Below, piece after piece: positions 50,627 to 58,448 of a stretch of DNA of 64,000 bases; the first letter of the stretch is position 1; each line of letters opens with the position of its first letter. The notes under the pieces were generated by a model. That model ran no database searches. It was not told where the DNA came from and saw nothing but the letters and a program-made list of their open reading frames with translations. This DNA is from Microbacterium sp. 3J1. GTDB lineage: Bacteria; Actinomycetota; Actinomycetes; Actinomycetales; Microbacteriaceae. The stretch spans positions 186,001 through 250,000 of the forward strand of contig NZ_CDWI01000009.1 of assembly GCF_001049495.1 (NCBI RefSeq). Reading direction: 5' to 3'. A program made the position numbers and the translations under genes.

Positions 50627-51445
50627 TCAGGGCAGCTGCCAAGGGAAGAAGAACGCGAAGATCGAGGCGGATGCTGCGAGGCAGCAGACGATGAAGACGG
50701 TGTCCCGCACGCGGAACGGCACGAGGTGGCGTTCGGTGCGTGTCGGGTGGGCGCCGAAGGCGCGGGAGTCCATGGCGAGAGCCACGCGCTCGGCGTGACG
50801 GATCGCCCCGGCGAGGAGCGGCACGATGTACCCCCATCCTCGGGCGATCCGCGCGAACGGCCCGCTGCCGCCGTGGTGGCCGCGCACGCGATGAGCGGCT
50901 CGGATCACCGCGAGCTCATGCCCGAACCGCGGCACGAATCGGAACGCGGCGAGGGCGGTGTATCCGATGCGGTACGGCACCCGCAGCTGCTGCACGGTCG
51001 AGCGGACGAGGTCGGGGCCGGTGGTCGTGAGTCCGCCGATGAGAGCCAGGGCGACGATCGCACCGAGACGGAGCGCCGTGGCGAACCCGATCGCGAGGGC
51101 CCCCTCACGCAGAGTCCATTCGCCGATCTGCAGCGTCGCCGGGGTGTCGCCGACGAGCGCCGGATCGACCCAGAGGGAGAAGCCGATGCCGATCGCCAGG
51201 ATGCCGATGGGCATCGCGCCGAAGAGCAGGGCGACGGTGCGCACGGTCAGACGCGCACCGATCACGATCGTGAGGAGGGCGAGCACGAGGAACGCGGCCG
51301 GGGTGGCGAGGTCGCGGACGAAGATCAGGACGAGCATCGCGGGGGCCACCGCAGCGACCTTGGCGAGGGGATTGAGGGCGTAGAGGAACTGCCGCGGCGA
51401 GGTCGCGACGACTGCGGCGTAGGGGTCGAAGGTCGATGCGCTCAC
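50627..51445 (-). CDS. ECF transporter T component (CbiQ/EcfT-like)
   Basis: 272-aa transmembrane coupling subunit. Several hydrophobic helices follow NPLAKVAAVAPAMLVLIFV; the coupling helices include IRAAHRVRG and MDSRAFGAHP, with the Arg motifs that contact the ATPases. GTG start overlapping the ATPase stop by 4 bp. Part of the 53187-to-49183 operon. Confidence 0.9.
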   Translation of the reverse strand: MSASTFDPYAAVVATSPRQFLYALNPLAKVAAVAPAMLVLIFVRDLATPAAFLVLALLTIVIGARLTVRTVALLFGAMPIGILAIGIGFSLWVDPALVGDTPATLQIGEWTLREGALAIGFATALRLGAIVALALIGGLTTTGPDLVRSTVQQLRVPYRIGYTALAAFRFVPRFGHELAVIRAAHRVRGHHGGSGPFARIARGWGYIVPLLAGAIRHAERVALAMDSRAFGAHPTRTERHLVPFRVRDTVFIVCCLAASASIFAFFFPWQLP

Positions 51446-53187
51446 GCGACACTCCTGCCTGCCGCGGCCAGTACTCGCTGCAGTGCCGGAAGACGCAGCC
51501 CCGCCTGCGTGAACGTCGTCTCGTCGCGGAAGAGCTCGTTCGTCGGCCGGGCGGCGTGCACGCGCCCGTCGGCGAGGATCACCGTGTGCGACGCGTGCTC
51601 GGCGACGAGCTGGAGGTCATGGGTGACGATGAGGATGGTCGTCCCCTCGCCGCGCAGGTCGTGCAGGAGTGCGAGGAGCTCGGAGGCCCTGGCGCGGTCC
51701 TGGCCGAACGTCGGCTCGTCGAGGGCCAGCACGGTCGGCCGCGTGATCAGCGCCGTGCCCACGGAGAGTCGTCGCTTCTCGCCGCCGGAGAGGAGGAACG
51801 GGTGCACGTCGGCCTTGGCCTCGAGCCCGAACCGGTCGAGCATCGCGCCCACGCGCTCCGAGATCGCGGCATCCGGTGTGCGGCGCAGCCGGAGTCCGTG
51901 CGCCAGCTCGTCGAACACCGTGTGGGCGATGAACTGGTGCTCGGGGTTCTGGAACACGAAGCCGATGCGGTTCGAGAGCTCGCGCGGCGACGCGGAACCC
52001 GGATCGATGCCGTCGACGGTGACCTGATGCCTCGGTGGAGCAACGACACCGGCGAGCGACTGCAGCAGCGTCGTCTTGCCCGCGCCGTTCGCTCCGACGA
52101 TCGCGGTCAGCGTGCCGGCCTCGACGTCGAGGTCGATGCCGTGCAGGATCTCGGTGCGTTGACGGCGGACGGTGAGGCCCCGGGCGCGGATGAGGGGGGC
52201 GGGGCGTCTCGTCTCGGTGCTCCGCGGCTCGCTCGACGACCGGGAGGGAGCGGTGCTCCGCTCCTCGCTCGACGGAGCGCCCCTCTCGGTCGTCGAGCGA
52301 GCGGAGTGAGACGGCACGGGCTGAGGCGTCTCGGGAAGCGCGAGCGCCGCAGCGAGCTCGCCGGGCGTCAGCGGCAGCTCGTCGAAGACGGCGCCGGCGG
52401 CCCGCATCCGCAGTGCCGCGAGCGTCGCCGCGGGGAGCCAGACCCCCATCGCGACGAGCTCGTCGGCGTGGGTGCGGATGATCTCGGCGGCCGGACCGTC
52501 GAAGGCGACGCGTCCGGCGCGGTCGAGGACGATCGTGCGGGTCACGAAGCCCATCGCGGCGTCGAGGTTGTGCTCGACCAGGAGGATCGCCCGGTCACCC
52601 GTGGCGATCACGTCGGTCAGAGCGGCGTAGACGTCGTCGATCCCCTGCGGGTCGAGGTTCGCCGTCGGCTCGTCGAGCACGATCAGCGGCGACCCCATCG
52701 CGAGCGCGCAGGCGATCGCGAGGCGCTGCCGGCCGCCGCCGGACAGGCGATCGGGGTTCTCGTCGCGCCGTGCCCAGAGACCGACGCGACGCAGCGCGTC
52801 CTCGATGCGCGCGCGGACGTCGTCGAGCGGCAGTCGGAGGTTCTCGGGACCGAAGGCGACCTCGTCGTACACCGTGCCCGTGACGATCTGGGCGTCCGGA
52901 TCCTGGAACACCATCGCGACGTGGGTGCTCAGGGTGGCCGTGAGCTCGTTCGCCGTGTCGAGGCCGCCGGCCTCGACGGCTCCCGTCATGGTCACGGGCA
53001 CCGCATGCGGGATCAGACCGTTGAGCGCGAGGGTGAGGGTGGACTTGCCCGACCCGGACGGGCCGAGGAGCAGCACGATCTCGCCGGGGTGGATGTCGAA
53101 GGTGACATCGGCGGGCGAAGGGTGCGCCGCATCGGCGTGGGTGATCGAGAGGTCACGCACGCGCAGAAGGGGGGCGGATGGGCGCAC
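51442..53187 (-). CDS. ECF transporter double ATPase (fused, YkoD-like)
   Basis: 581 aa carrying two complete ABC domains. First: GPSGSGKST (about 43), LSGGGRQRLAIA (about 147), VLDEPTANLDP. Second: GANGAGKTT (about 364), LSGGEKRRLSVG (about 464), LALDEPTFGQD. The linker at about 290-330 is Ser/Arg/Glu/Thr-rich and is encoded by a palindromic repeat element. GTG start, GAGG 6 nt upstream, and an iron box 37-55 bp upstream. Energises import through the T and S components. Confidence 0.93.
   Translation of the reverse strand: MRPSAPLLRVRDLSITHADAAHPSPADVTFDIHPGEIVLLLGPSGSGKSTLTLALNGLIPHAVPVTMTGAVEAGGLDTANELTATLSTHVAMVFQDPDAQIVTGTVYDEVAFGPENLRLPLDDVRARIEDALRRVGLWARRDENPDRLSGGGRQRLAIACALAMGSPLIVLDEPTANLDPQGIDDVYAALTDVIATGDRAILLVEHNLDAAMGFVTRTIVLDRAGRVAFDGPAAEIIRTHADELVAMGVWLPAATLAALRMRAAGAVFDELPLTPGELAAALALPETPQPVPSHSARSTTERGAPSSEERSTAPSRSSSEPRSTETRRPAPLIRARGLTVRRQRTEILHGIDLDVEAGTLTAIVGANGAGKTTLLQSLAGVVAPPRHQVTVDGIDPGSASPRELSNRIGFVFQNPEHQFIAHTVFDELAHGLRLRRTPDAAISERVGAMLDRFGLEAKADVHPFLLSGGEKRRLSVGTALITRPTVLALDEPTFGQDRARASELLALLHDLRGEGTTILIVTHDLQLVAEHASHTVILADGRVHAARPTNELFRDETTFTQAGLRLPALQRVLAAAGRSVA
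52207..52313. repeat. Palindromic repeat element inside the ABC ATPase gene
   Basis: Two direct copies containing CTCGCTCGACG are followed by an inverted copy (CGGTCGTCGAGCGAGCGGAG). The same words occur between genes at 30141 and 32639. The element is read in frame as the linker between the two ABC domains. Confidence 0.7.
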
Positions 53188-53223
53188 GGCGAGCCTCGGT
53201 TCGGCGGGTGATACCCGTCTAAC

Positions 53224-53242
53224 TTAGCTGAGCCTTACCTGA
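53224..53242. promoter_or_regulatory. IdeR/DtxR-like iron box in front of the ECF operon
   Basis: TTAGCTGAGCCTTACCTGA agrees with the IdeR/DtxR consensus at about 15 of 19 positions when read on either strand, and shares TTAGCTGAGCCT with the box in front of htaA. It lies 37 bp upstream of the GTG of the double ATPase gene. Confidence 0.75.
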
Positions 53243-53268
53243 ACCGCCACGGAGCGATGCCGGACGGC

Positions 53269-53811
53269 TCAACGACGGGCGACGCCGGCGCGACTCAGGG
53301 AGGTGCCGATCGCGAGACCGACGGCCGTCCACGCGACGGGGCCGAGCACCGAGATCGCGAGGTAGGCGATCTGCACCCAGAGGGGGAACGCACCGAGGTC
53401 GACCGCGAAGAAGACCACGACGGCCACGAGCACGCCGATCACGCCGGCCGACACGAAGAAGCGCCATGCTCCCCACGCGCGATAGCGAGTCACTGCGGCG
53501 ATGCCCTCCTGGATCGCGCCGAAGAGCAGGGCGGTCCCGATGAATCGCACCGACCATGCCGGGTTGAACGCGCTCGAGATGAGGGCTGCGATGAGGTGGG
53601 TCACCAGCGCGACGAGGGGGCGACGGAGCACCTCCTGCGCGATGATCCCCGGCAGCACGTGCGAGCCCAGCACGAGCCCGTAGAGGTAGGGAGTGAGCAC
53701 GATGACGCCCGGTGTGATGAGCCCCGCGATGCCCCCGAGGATGCCCGTGGCGACGCCGATCGCCGCGCAGACCAGCAGAACGCGGGTCGTCAGGACGGGG
53801 GAGGATGCCAC
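53269..53811 (-). CDS. ECF transporter S component (YkoE-like), first in cluster
   Basis: 180 aa with about six helices (VLLVCAAIGVATGILGGIAG, VIVLTPYLYGLVLGSHVLPG, RRPLVALVTHLIAALISSAF, LLFGAIQEGIAAVTRY, FVSAGVIGVLVAVVVFFAV, YLAISVLGPVAWTAVGLAIG). Shares RRPLVaLv and the overall layout with the S component at 49183, so the two are paralogues. GTG start 6 nt after a TAGGCT box (53818-53823), i.e. it has its own leaderless promoter ahead of the iron-boxed operon. The ligand may differ from that of its paralogue. Confidence 0.82.
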   Translation of the reverse strand: MASSPVLTTRVLLVCAAIGVATGILGGIAGLITPGVIVLTPYLYGLVLGSHVLPGIIAQEVLRRPLVALVTHLIAALISSAFNPAWSVRFIGTALLFGAIQEGIAAVTRYRAWGAWRFFVSAGVIGVLVAVVVFFAVDLGAFPLWVQIAYLAISVLGPVAWTAVGLAIGTSLSRAGVARR

Positions 53812-53901
53812 CGTTCCAGCCTACTGTCGACCAATGGCGAGGCGGCTGGCCGTTCGTCCAGGAATAATCCCCGACTCTGGTGTGGGGACGGAAGCCCGGC
53901 G

Positions 53902-53935
53902 TAGCTTGAGCGGCGGTGCGGCACCCAGCCGCACC
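53902..53935 (+). promoter_or_regulatory. Promoter box and 5' stem-loop of the subtilase mRNA
   Basis: TAGCTT (53902-53907) is followed, near the expected transcription start, by GGTGCGGC-ACCCA-GCCGCACC (53915-53935), a perfect 8-bp stem at the very 5' end of the mRNA. GGGAGAAG follows before the ATG. Confidence 0.5.
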
Positions 53936-53955
53936 GTGATCATCGGGAGAAGCAC

Positions 53956-56900
53956 ATGGGTCGAACACCCCTCCGGATGGCAGCTGCCACCACCCTGGCC
54001 ACGCTGTTCATCGCATCGACGGCAACCGCAGGCTACGCAGGCGTCGAGGAGGTGACCACCGCTCCCACGCCTGTCGAGGGCACGCCGGGACATTACATCG
54101 TCGTGATGAAGTCCGACCCGCTCGCGAGCTACACCGGCGACGTGAACGGCCTGAAGGCGACGAAGCCGGCCGAGGGCGAGCAGCTCGAGACGCAGTCGGA
54201 TGACTCGCAGCGCTACGTCCAGCATCTCGAGACCGAGCAGAAGAGCCTCGCGCAGGAGGTCGGCGTCACCCCGGACACCACCTATCAGGTCGTGCTCAAC
54301 GGCTTCAGCGCCCAGCTCTCGGGCGAGCAGGTCGACAAGCTGCGCGCCTCGAAGGACGTCTACGGCGTGTACCCCGACTTCGTCCGTCACCCGGACGCGC
54401 AGACCTCGACGGACTTCCTCGGTCTGGGCGACGATCGCAAGGGACGCGGTGGCGTCTGGCAGCAGACCGGTGGCGTCGACAAGGCCGGCGAGGGCGTCGT
54501 GGTCGGCGTGATCGACACGGGCATCGCTCCCGAGCATCCCTCGTTCGCGGGCAAGAAGCTGAAGAAGCAGAAGAAGGACAACAACCGCCACAAGGGCTCG
54601 CAGCCGTACACGGATGGCTCGTTCGTCTACTTCGACAAGTCGGACGGCGGACGGTTCCAGGCCGCGATGGTCGAAGGTCAGGAGTGGGACCGGAGCGACT
54701 ACTCGAGCAAGCTCATCGGCGCCCAGTACTTCTACTCCGGCGCGGAGGCTGCGGAGTTCGACTTCCAGTACGACTACCTCTCGCCGCGCGACGGCGACGG
54801 ACACGGTTCGCACACCGCCAGCACCGCGGCCGGCAACTTCGGCGTCGAGGCCGGGATCGAGGACGTCGACTTCGGGAGGATCTCGGGAGTGGCCCCCGCC
54901 GCGAAGATCTCCGCCTACAAGGCTTGCTACGTCGGACCCGACGTCACCGTCACCACCGACGACATCTGCGCCGGCAGCGACCTCATCGCCGCGATCGACC
55001 AGGCCGTCGCCGACGGCGTCGACGTGATCAACTACTCCATCGGCGGCGGTGCGGCGACGACCGTGCTGGCTCCGGAGGACATCGCGTTCTTCAACGCGGC
55101 CGCGGCCGGCGTCTTCGTCGCCACGAGCGCGGGCAACGACGGACCGGATCCGGTGACCGCCGACCACGCGTCGCCCTGGTACACCACGGTCGCGGCATCC
55201 ACCGTCCCGACCTGGGAGGGCACCGTGCAGTTCGACGGGTTCGCGCAGGCCGGCGCCTCGGTGAGCGTGCCGTTCGGCGAATCCGTGACGGGGCCGTCGG
55301 TCTACGCCGGAGACGCCGCCGCTGCAGGTCAGCTGGCCGCCGATGCGGCGCTGTGCCTTCCCGGCAGCCTGGACCCGGCGAAGGTCGCGGGTCACATCGT
55401 GGTCTGCGATCGCGGCGGCAACGCCCGCGCAGAGAAGTCGCAGGTCGTGAAGGATGCCGGTGGCATCGGCGTCGTGCTCGTCAACGTCCCCGGCGGCGCC
55501 GACTCGCTCGACAACGACTTCCACGCCGTGCCCACCGTGCACCTCTCATCGGTGCACCGTGCGGCCGTGCTGGCCTACGTGCAGGGCGGCGTCGACCGCC
55601 CGATCACCCTCGTCGGCGAGAACACCACGGGCGTCACGACCCCTGTGCCGCAGATCGCGGGCTTCTCGAGCCGCGGGCCCATGCTCGCCGACGGCAGCGA
55701 CATCATGAAGCCGGACATCGCGGCCCCCGGCGTGGCGATCCTCGCCGCGACGCACAACGCCCCGGGAGAGGCGCCGACCTTCGGCATCCTGTCGGGAACC
55801 TCGATGGCATCGCCGCACATCGCCGGTCTCGCGGCGCTGTACCTCGGCGAGCGTCCGAACGCGAAGCCGGCCGAGATCAAGTCGGCCATGATGACGACGG
55901 CATACGACACCGTGAACGCGGACGGCACGAAGAACACCGACCCGTTCCAGCAGGGCGCAGGCCAGGTGGACGCGAGGCGGTACTTCAGCCCCGGGCTGCT
56001 GTACCTCAACGACGTGGCGGACTGGACGGCGTATCTCGAGGGCAAGGGCCTCGCCGACTTCCCGGGCGACCCGATCGACGGCAGCGATCTCAACGTCGCC
56101 TCGTTCTCGATCGGTTCGCTCGCGAGCGCGCAGACCGTGACCCGCACGGTGACCGCGACGGAGAAGGGCACGTTCACGGCATCCGTCGATCTGCCCGGAG
56201 TGGCCGTCACGGTGCAGCCGTCGACGCTGAAGTTCGACAGGCCAGGACAGACCGCGACGTACACGGTCACGTTCGACAACCAGAGCGCGCCGGTGGAGCA
56301 GTGGGCGACCGGATCGCTCACATGGACGAGCAAGACCAACACGGTGCGGTCCCCGATCGCGGTGTTCCCGGTCACGGCGGATGCTCCGGCCGAGGCCTCG
56401 GGCACCGGCGTCGACGGCTCGACCGTCGTGGAGATCACGCCCGGTGTCGACGGAGACCTCGCCCTCGGGCTGTCGGGTCTCACGCCGTTCACGCTGCTCG
56501 ATGACCCCGACGGCCGTGTCGTCGGACACTCGGGCGACGAGGCGTCGGGCGACGAGAACAAGGACGTCGCGTGGATCGTGGAGGTGCCCGAGGGCACGAC
56601 CCTCTCGCGCTTCGACCTCGACTCGTCGGATGACGCGGGCAGCGATCTCGACCTCACGGTCTACCGGATCGTCAGCCCCGACGACCAGCGCTACTACGAG
56701 AGCTGGCAGTCGGCGTCGGGCTCGGCGGATGAGCAGGTGACGATCGCGGCACCGACGGCGGGTACATACCTCGTGGTCGCGAACGTGTACGCCACCTCGG
56801 CGCCGATGACGTGGGACATGACCTACGCCAACGTCCAGCCGGAGGGGGAGGGCGCGTTCACCGCGACGCCGAACCCGATCGCCGCCGTGCGCGGGGAGAA

Positions 56901-57012
56901 GACGAGCTACGAGCTCAGCTGGACGGGCCTCGAGGCCGGCACCCGCTACCTCGGCGTCGTGCAGTACGGCGACTCCGCGGTGCGCACGGTGGTCACGGTC
57001 GACGCCCCGTAG
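53956..57012 (+). CDS. Secreted subtilisin-like serine protease (S8)
   Basis: 1018-aa extracellular protease. Signal peptide to about residue 28; I9 propeptide (HYIVVMKSDPLASY ... FSAQLSGEQVDKLRAS, YGVYPD); S8 catalytic triad in VGVIDTGIAPEHPSF (Asp), GDGHGSHTASTAAG (His) and GTSMASPHIAGLAAL (Ser), the last two separated by a PA insertion (about 430-560, VAGHIVVCDRGGNARAEKSQ). The C-terminal part has an Fn3-like domain of subtilase type and a beta-sandwich PPC-like domain (SRFDLDSSDDAGSDLDLTVY). No sortase or membrane anchor, so it is released. Degrades proteins in the medium. Confidence 0.95.
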   Translation: MGRTPLRMAAATTLATLFIASTATAGYAGVEEVTTAPTPVEGTPGHYIVVMKSDPLASYTGDVNGLKATKPAEGEQLETQSDDSQRYVQHLETEQKSLAQEVGVTPDTTYQVVLNGFSAQLSGEQVDKLRASKDVYGVYPDFVRHPDAQTSTDFLGLGDDRKGRGGVWQQTGGVDKAGEGVVVGVIDTGIAPEHPSFAGKKLKKQKKDNNRHKGSQPYTDGSFVYFDKSDGGRFQAAMVEGQEWDRSDYSSKLIGAQYFYSGAEAAEFDFQYDYLSPRDGDGHGSHTASTAAGNFGVEAGIEDVDFGRISGVAPAAKISAYKACYVGPDVTVTTDDICAGSDLIAAIDQAVADGVDVINYSIGGGAATTVLAPEDIAFFNAAAAGVFVATSAGNDGPDPVTADHASPWYTTVAASTVPTWEGTVQFDGFAQAGASVSVPFGESVTGPSVYAGDAAAAGQLAADAALCLPGSLDPAKVAGHIVVCDRGGNARAEKSQVVKDAGGIGVVLVNVPGGADSLDNDFHAVPTVHLSSVHRAAVLAYVQGGVDRPITLVGENTTGVTTPVPQIAGFSSRGPMLADGSDIMKPDIAAPGVAILAATHNAPGEAPTFGILSGTSMASPHIAGLAALYLGERPNAKPAEIKSAMMTTAYDTVNADGTKNTDPFQQGAGQVDARRYFSPGLLYLNDVADWTAYLEGKGLADFPGDPIDGSDLNVASFSIGSLASAQTVTRTVTATEKGTFTASVDLPGVAVTVQPSTLKFDRPGQTATYTVTFDNQSAPVEQWATGSLTWTSKTNTVRSPIAVFPVTADAPAEASGTGVDGSTVVEITPGVDGDLALGLSGLTPFTLLDDPDGRVVGHSGDEASGDENKDVAWIVEVPEGTTLSRFDLDSSDDAGSDLDLTVYRIVSPDDQRYYESWQSASGSADEQVTIAAPTAGTYLVVANVYATSAPMTWDMTYANVQPEGEGAFTATPNPIAAVRGEKTSYELSWTGLEAGTRYLGVVQYGDSAVRTVVTVDAP

Positions 57013-57025
57013 CCGAGCATCGGAA

Positions 57026-57066
57026 CGAGACGCGGTGGGGCGCAGAGATCGCCTCACCGCGTCTCG
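57026..57066. terminator. Bidirectional hairpin between subtilase and pirin
   Basis: CGAGACGCGGTG (57026-57037) pairs perfectly with CACCGCGTCTCG (57055-57066) between two convergent genes. Confidence 0.8.
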
Positions 57067-57103
57067 TCTGTCGAGGCGTCACCGGCGTCGCCGGGTCCTC
57101 TCG

Positions 57104-58024
57104 TCAGATCTTGCGGCCCCGAGGCATCAGACGAACGTCGGGCAGCGGGGGCGCGGGAATCCGGACGTCATGTCCCTCGACGACGCCGAAGCGGTCGGAT
57201 GCCGCCTCCCAGCCCTCGCGGGCCTCGACGATCTCCTCGTGCGTGCGGCCGGCGAAGTTCCACCACATGACGATGTCGGCCTCGAACGGCTCTCCGCCGA
57301 TGAGGAACAGCAGCGCGCCGTCGGTGCTCGTCACCTCGACGGCATCCCTCGAGTCGCCGAGGTACAGCATGTCGTTCTGCGACAGCGGATGCTCGGCCAC
57401 GGCCGCATCGCCCTCGACGAGCATGAGGGCGTGCTCCCACTCGGGCCGCAGCGGCAGCCGCACGGCGGACCCGGCGGGGATGACGATCTCGGCACCGACG
57501 ATCGGCGTGTGCACGGTCGCCGGCGACGAGGTGCCGGAGAACTCGCCCAGCACGACGGTGGCCGTGGCATCCTGGCCCGTCGTCGCCGGCAGCGAGACCG
57601 CGGGCAGATCCGTGTGCCGTTCGAAGCCGCCCTCCCCGTGGCGCGCCCCGTCGGGCAGGACGACCCAGAACTGCAGGGCGTCGAGGGGGATCGGATCGTC
57701 GCCGACGGAGTACTCGGAGTGCGAGATCCCGTTGCCGGCGGTCATGAGATTGAGCTGCCCTCGACGCAGGTCGGCGTCGCTGCCGAGCGAGTCCCGATGA
57801 CGGATCTCGCCGACGAGCGGCCAGGTGACGGTCTGCAGGCCGATATGCGGATGCGGCTCCACCCGCATCCTCGTGTCGGCGGGGCCGAATCGGTCGAGGA
57901 AGCACCAGGCGCCGATGGTCGGCAGGTTGCGGTGCGGCAGCACACGCAGCACGTTCATCCCGCGCACGCCGCCGAGGGGGACCTCGCGAGGCTCGAGCAC
58001 GAGGCGGCGCTCGCCGATCATCAT
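57104..58024 (-). CDS. Pirin-family protein
   Basis: 306-aa bicupin. The N-terminal metal site is visible in VEPHPHIGLQTVTWPLVGEI and the downstream HSEYS (His/Glu ligands); the second cupin is degraded, as usual. Related pirins act as quercetinase or as regulators; its role here is open. The start at MMIGERR overlaps the small acetyltransferase gene by 4 bp (ATGA), so both form one operon. Confidence 0.92.
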   Translation of the reverse strand: MMIGERRLVLEPREVPLGGVRGMNVLRVLPHRNLPTIGAWCFLDRFGPADTRMRVEPHPHIGLQTVTWPLVGEIRHRDSLGSDADLRRGQLNLMTAGNGISHSEYSVGDDPIPLDALQFWVVLPDGARHGEGGFERHTDLPAVSLPATTGQDATATVVLGEFSGTSSPATVHTPIVGAEIVIPAGSAVRLPLRPEWEHALMLVEGDAAVAEHPLSQNDMLYLGDSRDAVEVTSTDGALLFLIGGEPFEADIVMWWNFAGRTHEEIVEAREGWEAASDRFGVVEGHDVRIPAPPLPDVRLMPRGRKI

Positions 58025-58338
58025 GCCTCTGCGGGGGCTGCGCCCGGGCGCTTCGGCCAGCGGATCTCGGCGCCCTCGATGTCGTGGGTCGTGAGGTACT
58101 TCGCGATGTACGGGCACAGCGGCACGATCGCGTCGCCGGTCGCGGCGGCATCCTTCAACGCGTCCGCGGCCAGTACGCTCGCGAGCCCCTGACCCTGGAA
58201 GACCGGGTCGATCTCGGTGTGGATGAAGCGGATGGCTCCAGGACGCAGCTCGAACTCCGCGAAGCCGGCGAGCGTGTCGCCGGAGCGGATCTCGTAGCGC
58301 GAGGCGTCGTCGTTGCGGGTCACGGTGATGTCGGTCAT
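58021..58338 (-). CDS. Small GNAT-like acetyltransferase (YjdJ/NATD1 type)
   Basis: 105 aa. Single short acetyltransferase-like domain: YEIRSGDTLAGFAEFELRPG, then FIHTEIDPVFQGQGLASVLAADAL with the Q-G-Q-G-L-A CoA loop, and IVPLCPYIAKYL with the conserved Cys-Pro-Tyr. GAAGGAG precedes the ATG by 6 nt. Substrate unknown; translationally coupled to the pirin gene. Confidence 0.9.
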   Translation of the reverse strand: MTDITVTRNDDASRYEIRSGDTLAGFAEFELRPGAIRFIHTEIDPVFQGQGLASVLAADALKDAAATGDAIVPLCPYIAKYLTTHDIEGAEIRWPKRPGAAPAEA

Positions 58339-58448
58339 CAGAGGCTCCTTCGGGCGTCTGCGTCAAACCTACGCCCGCGGGGCGCTCCTGGCGCCGGGGA
58401 GGCCCCGCCGGCGCCTCCGACGTCGGCGGGGGTCGTTACGCTGGAGGG

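Noticed and set aside
53220..53250. CTGAG...ACCTGA words resembling a thiamine riboswitch core
   Set aside because: They lie on the plus strand with no plus-strand gene behind them and lack the other conserved parts; the palindrome fits an iron box better.
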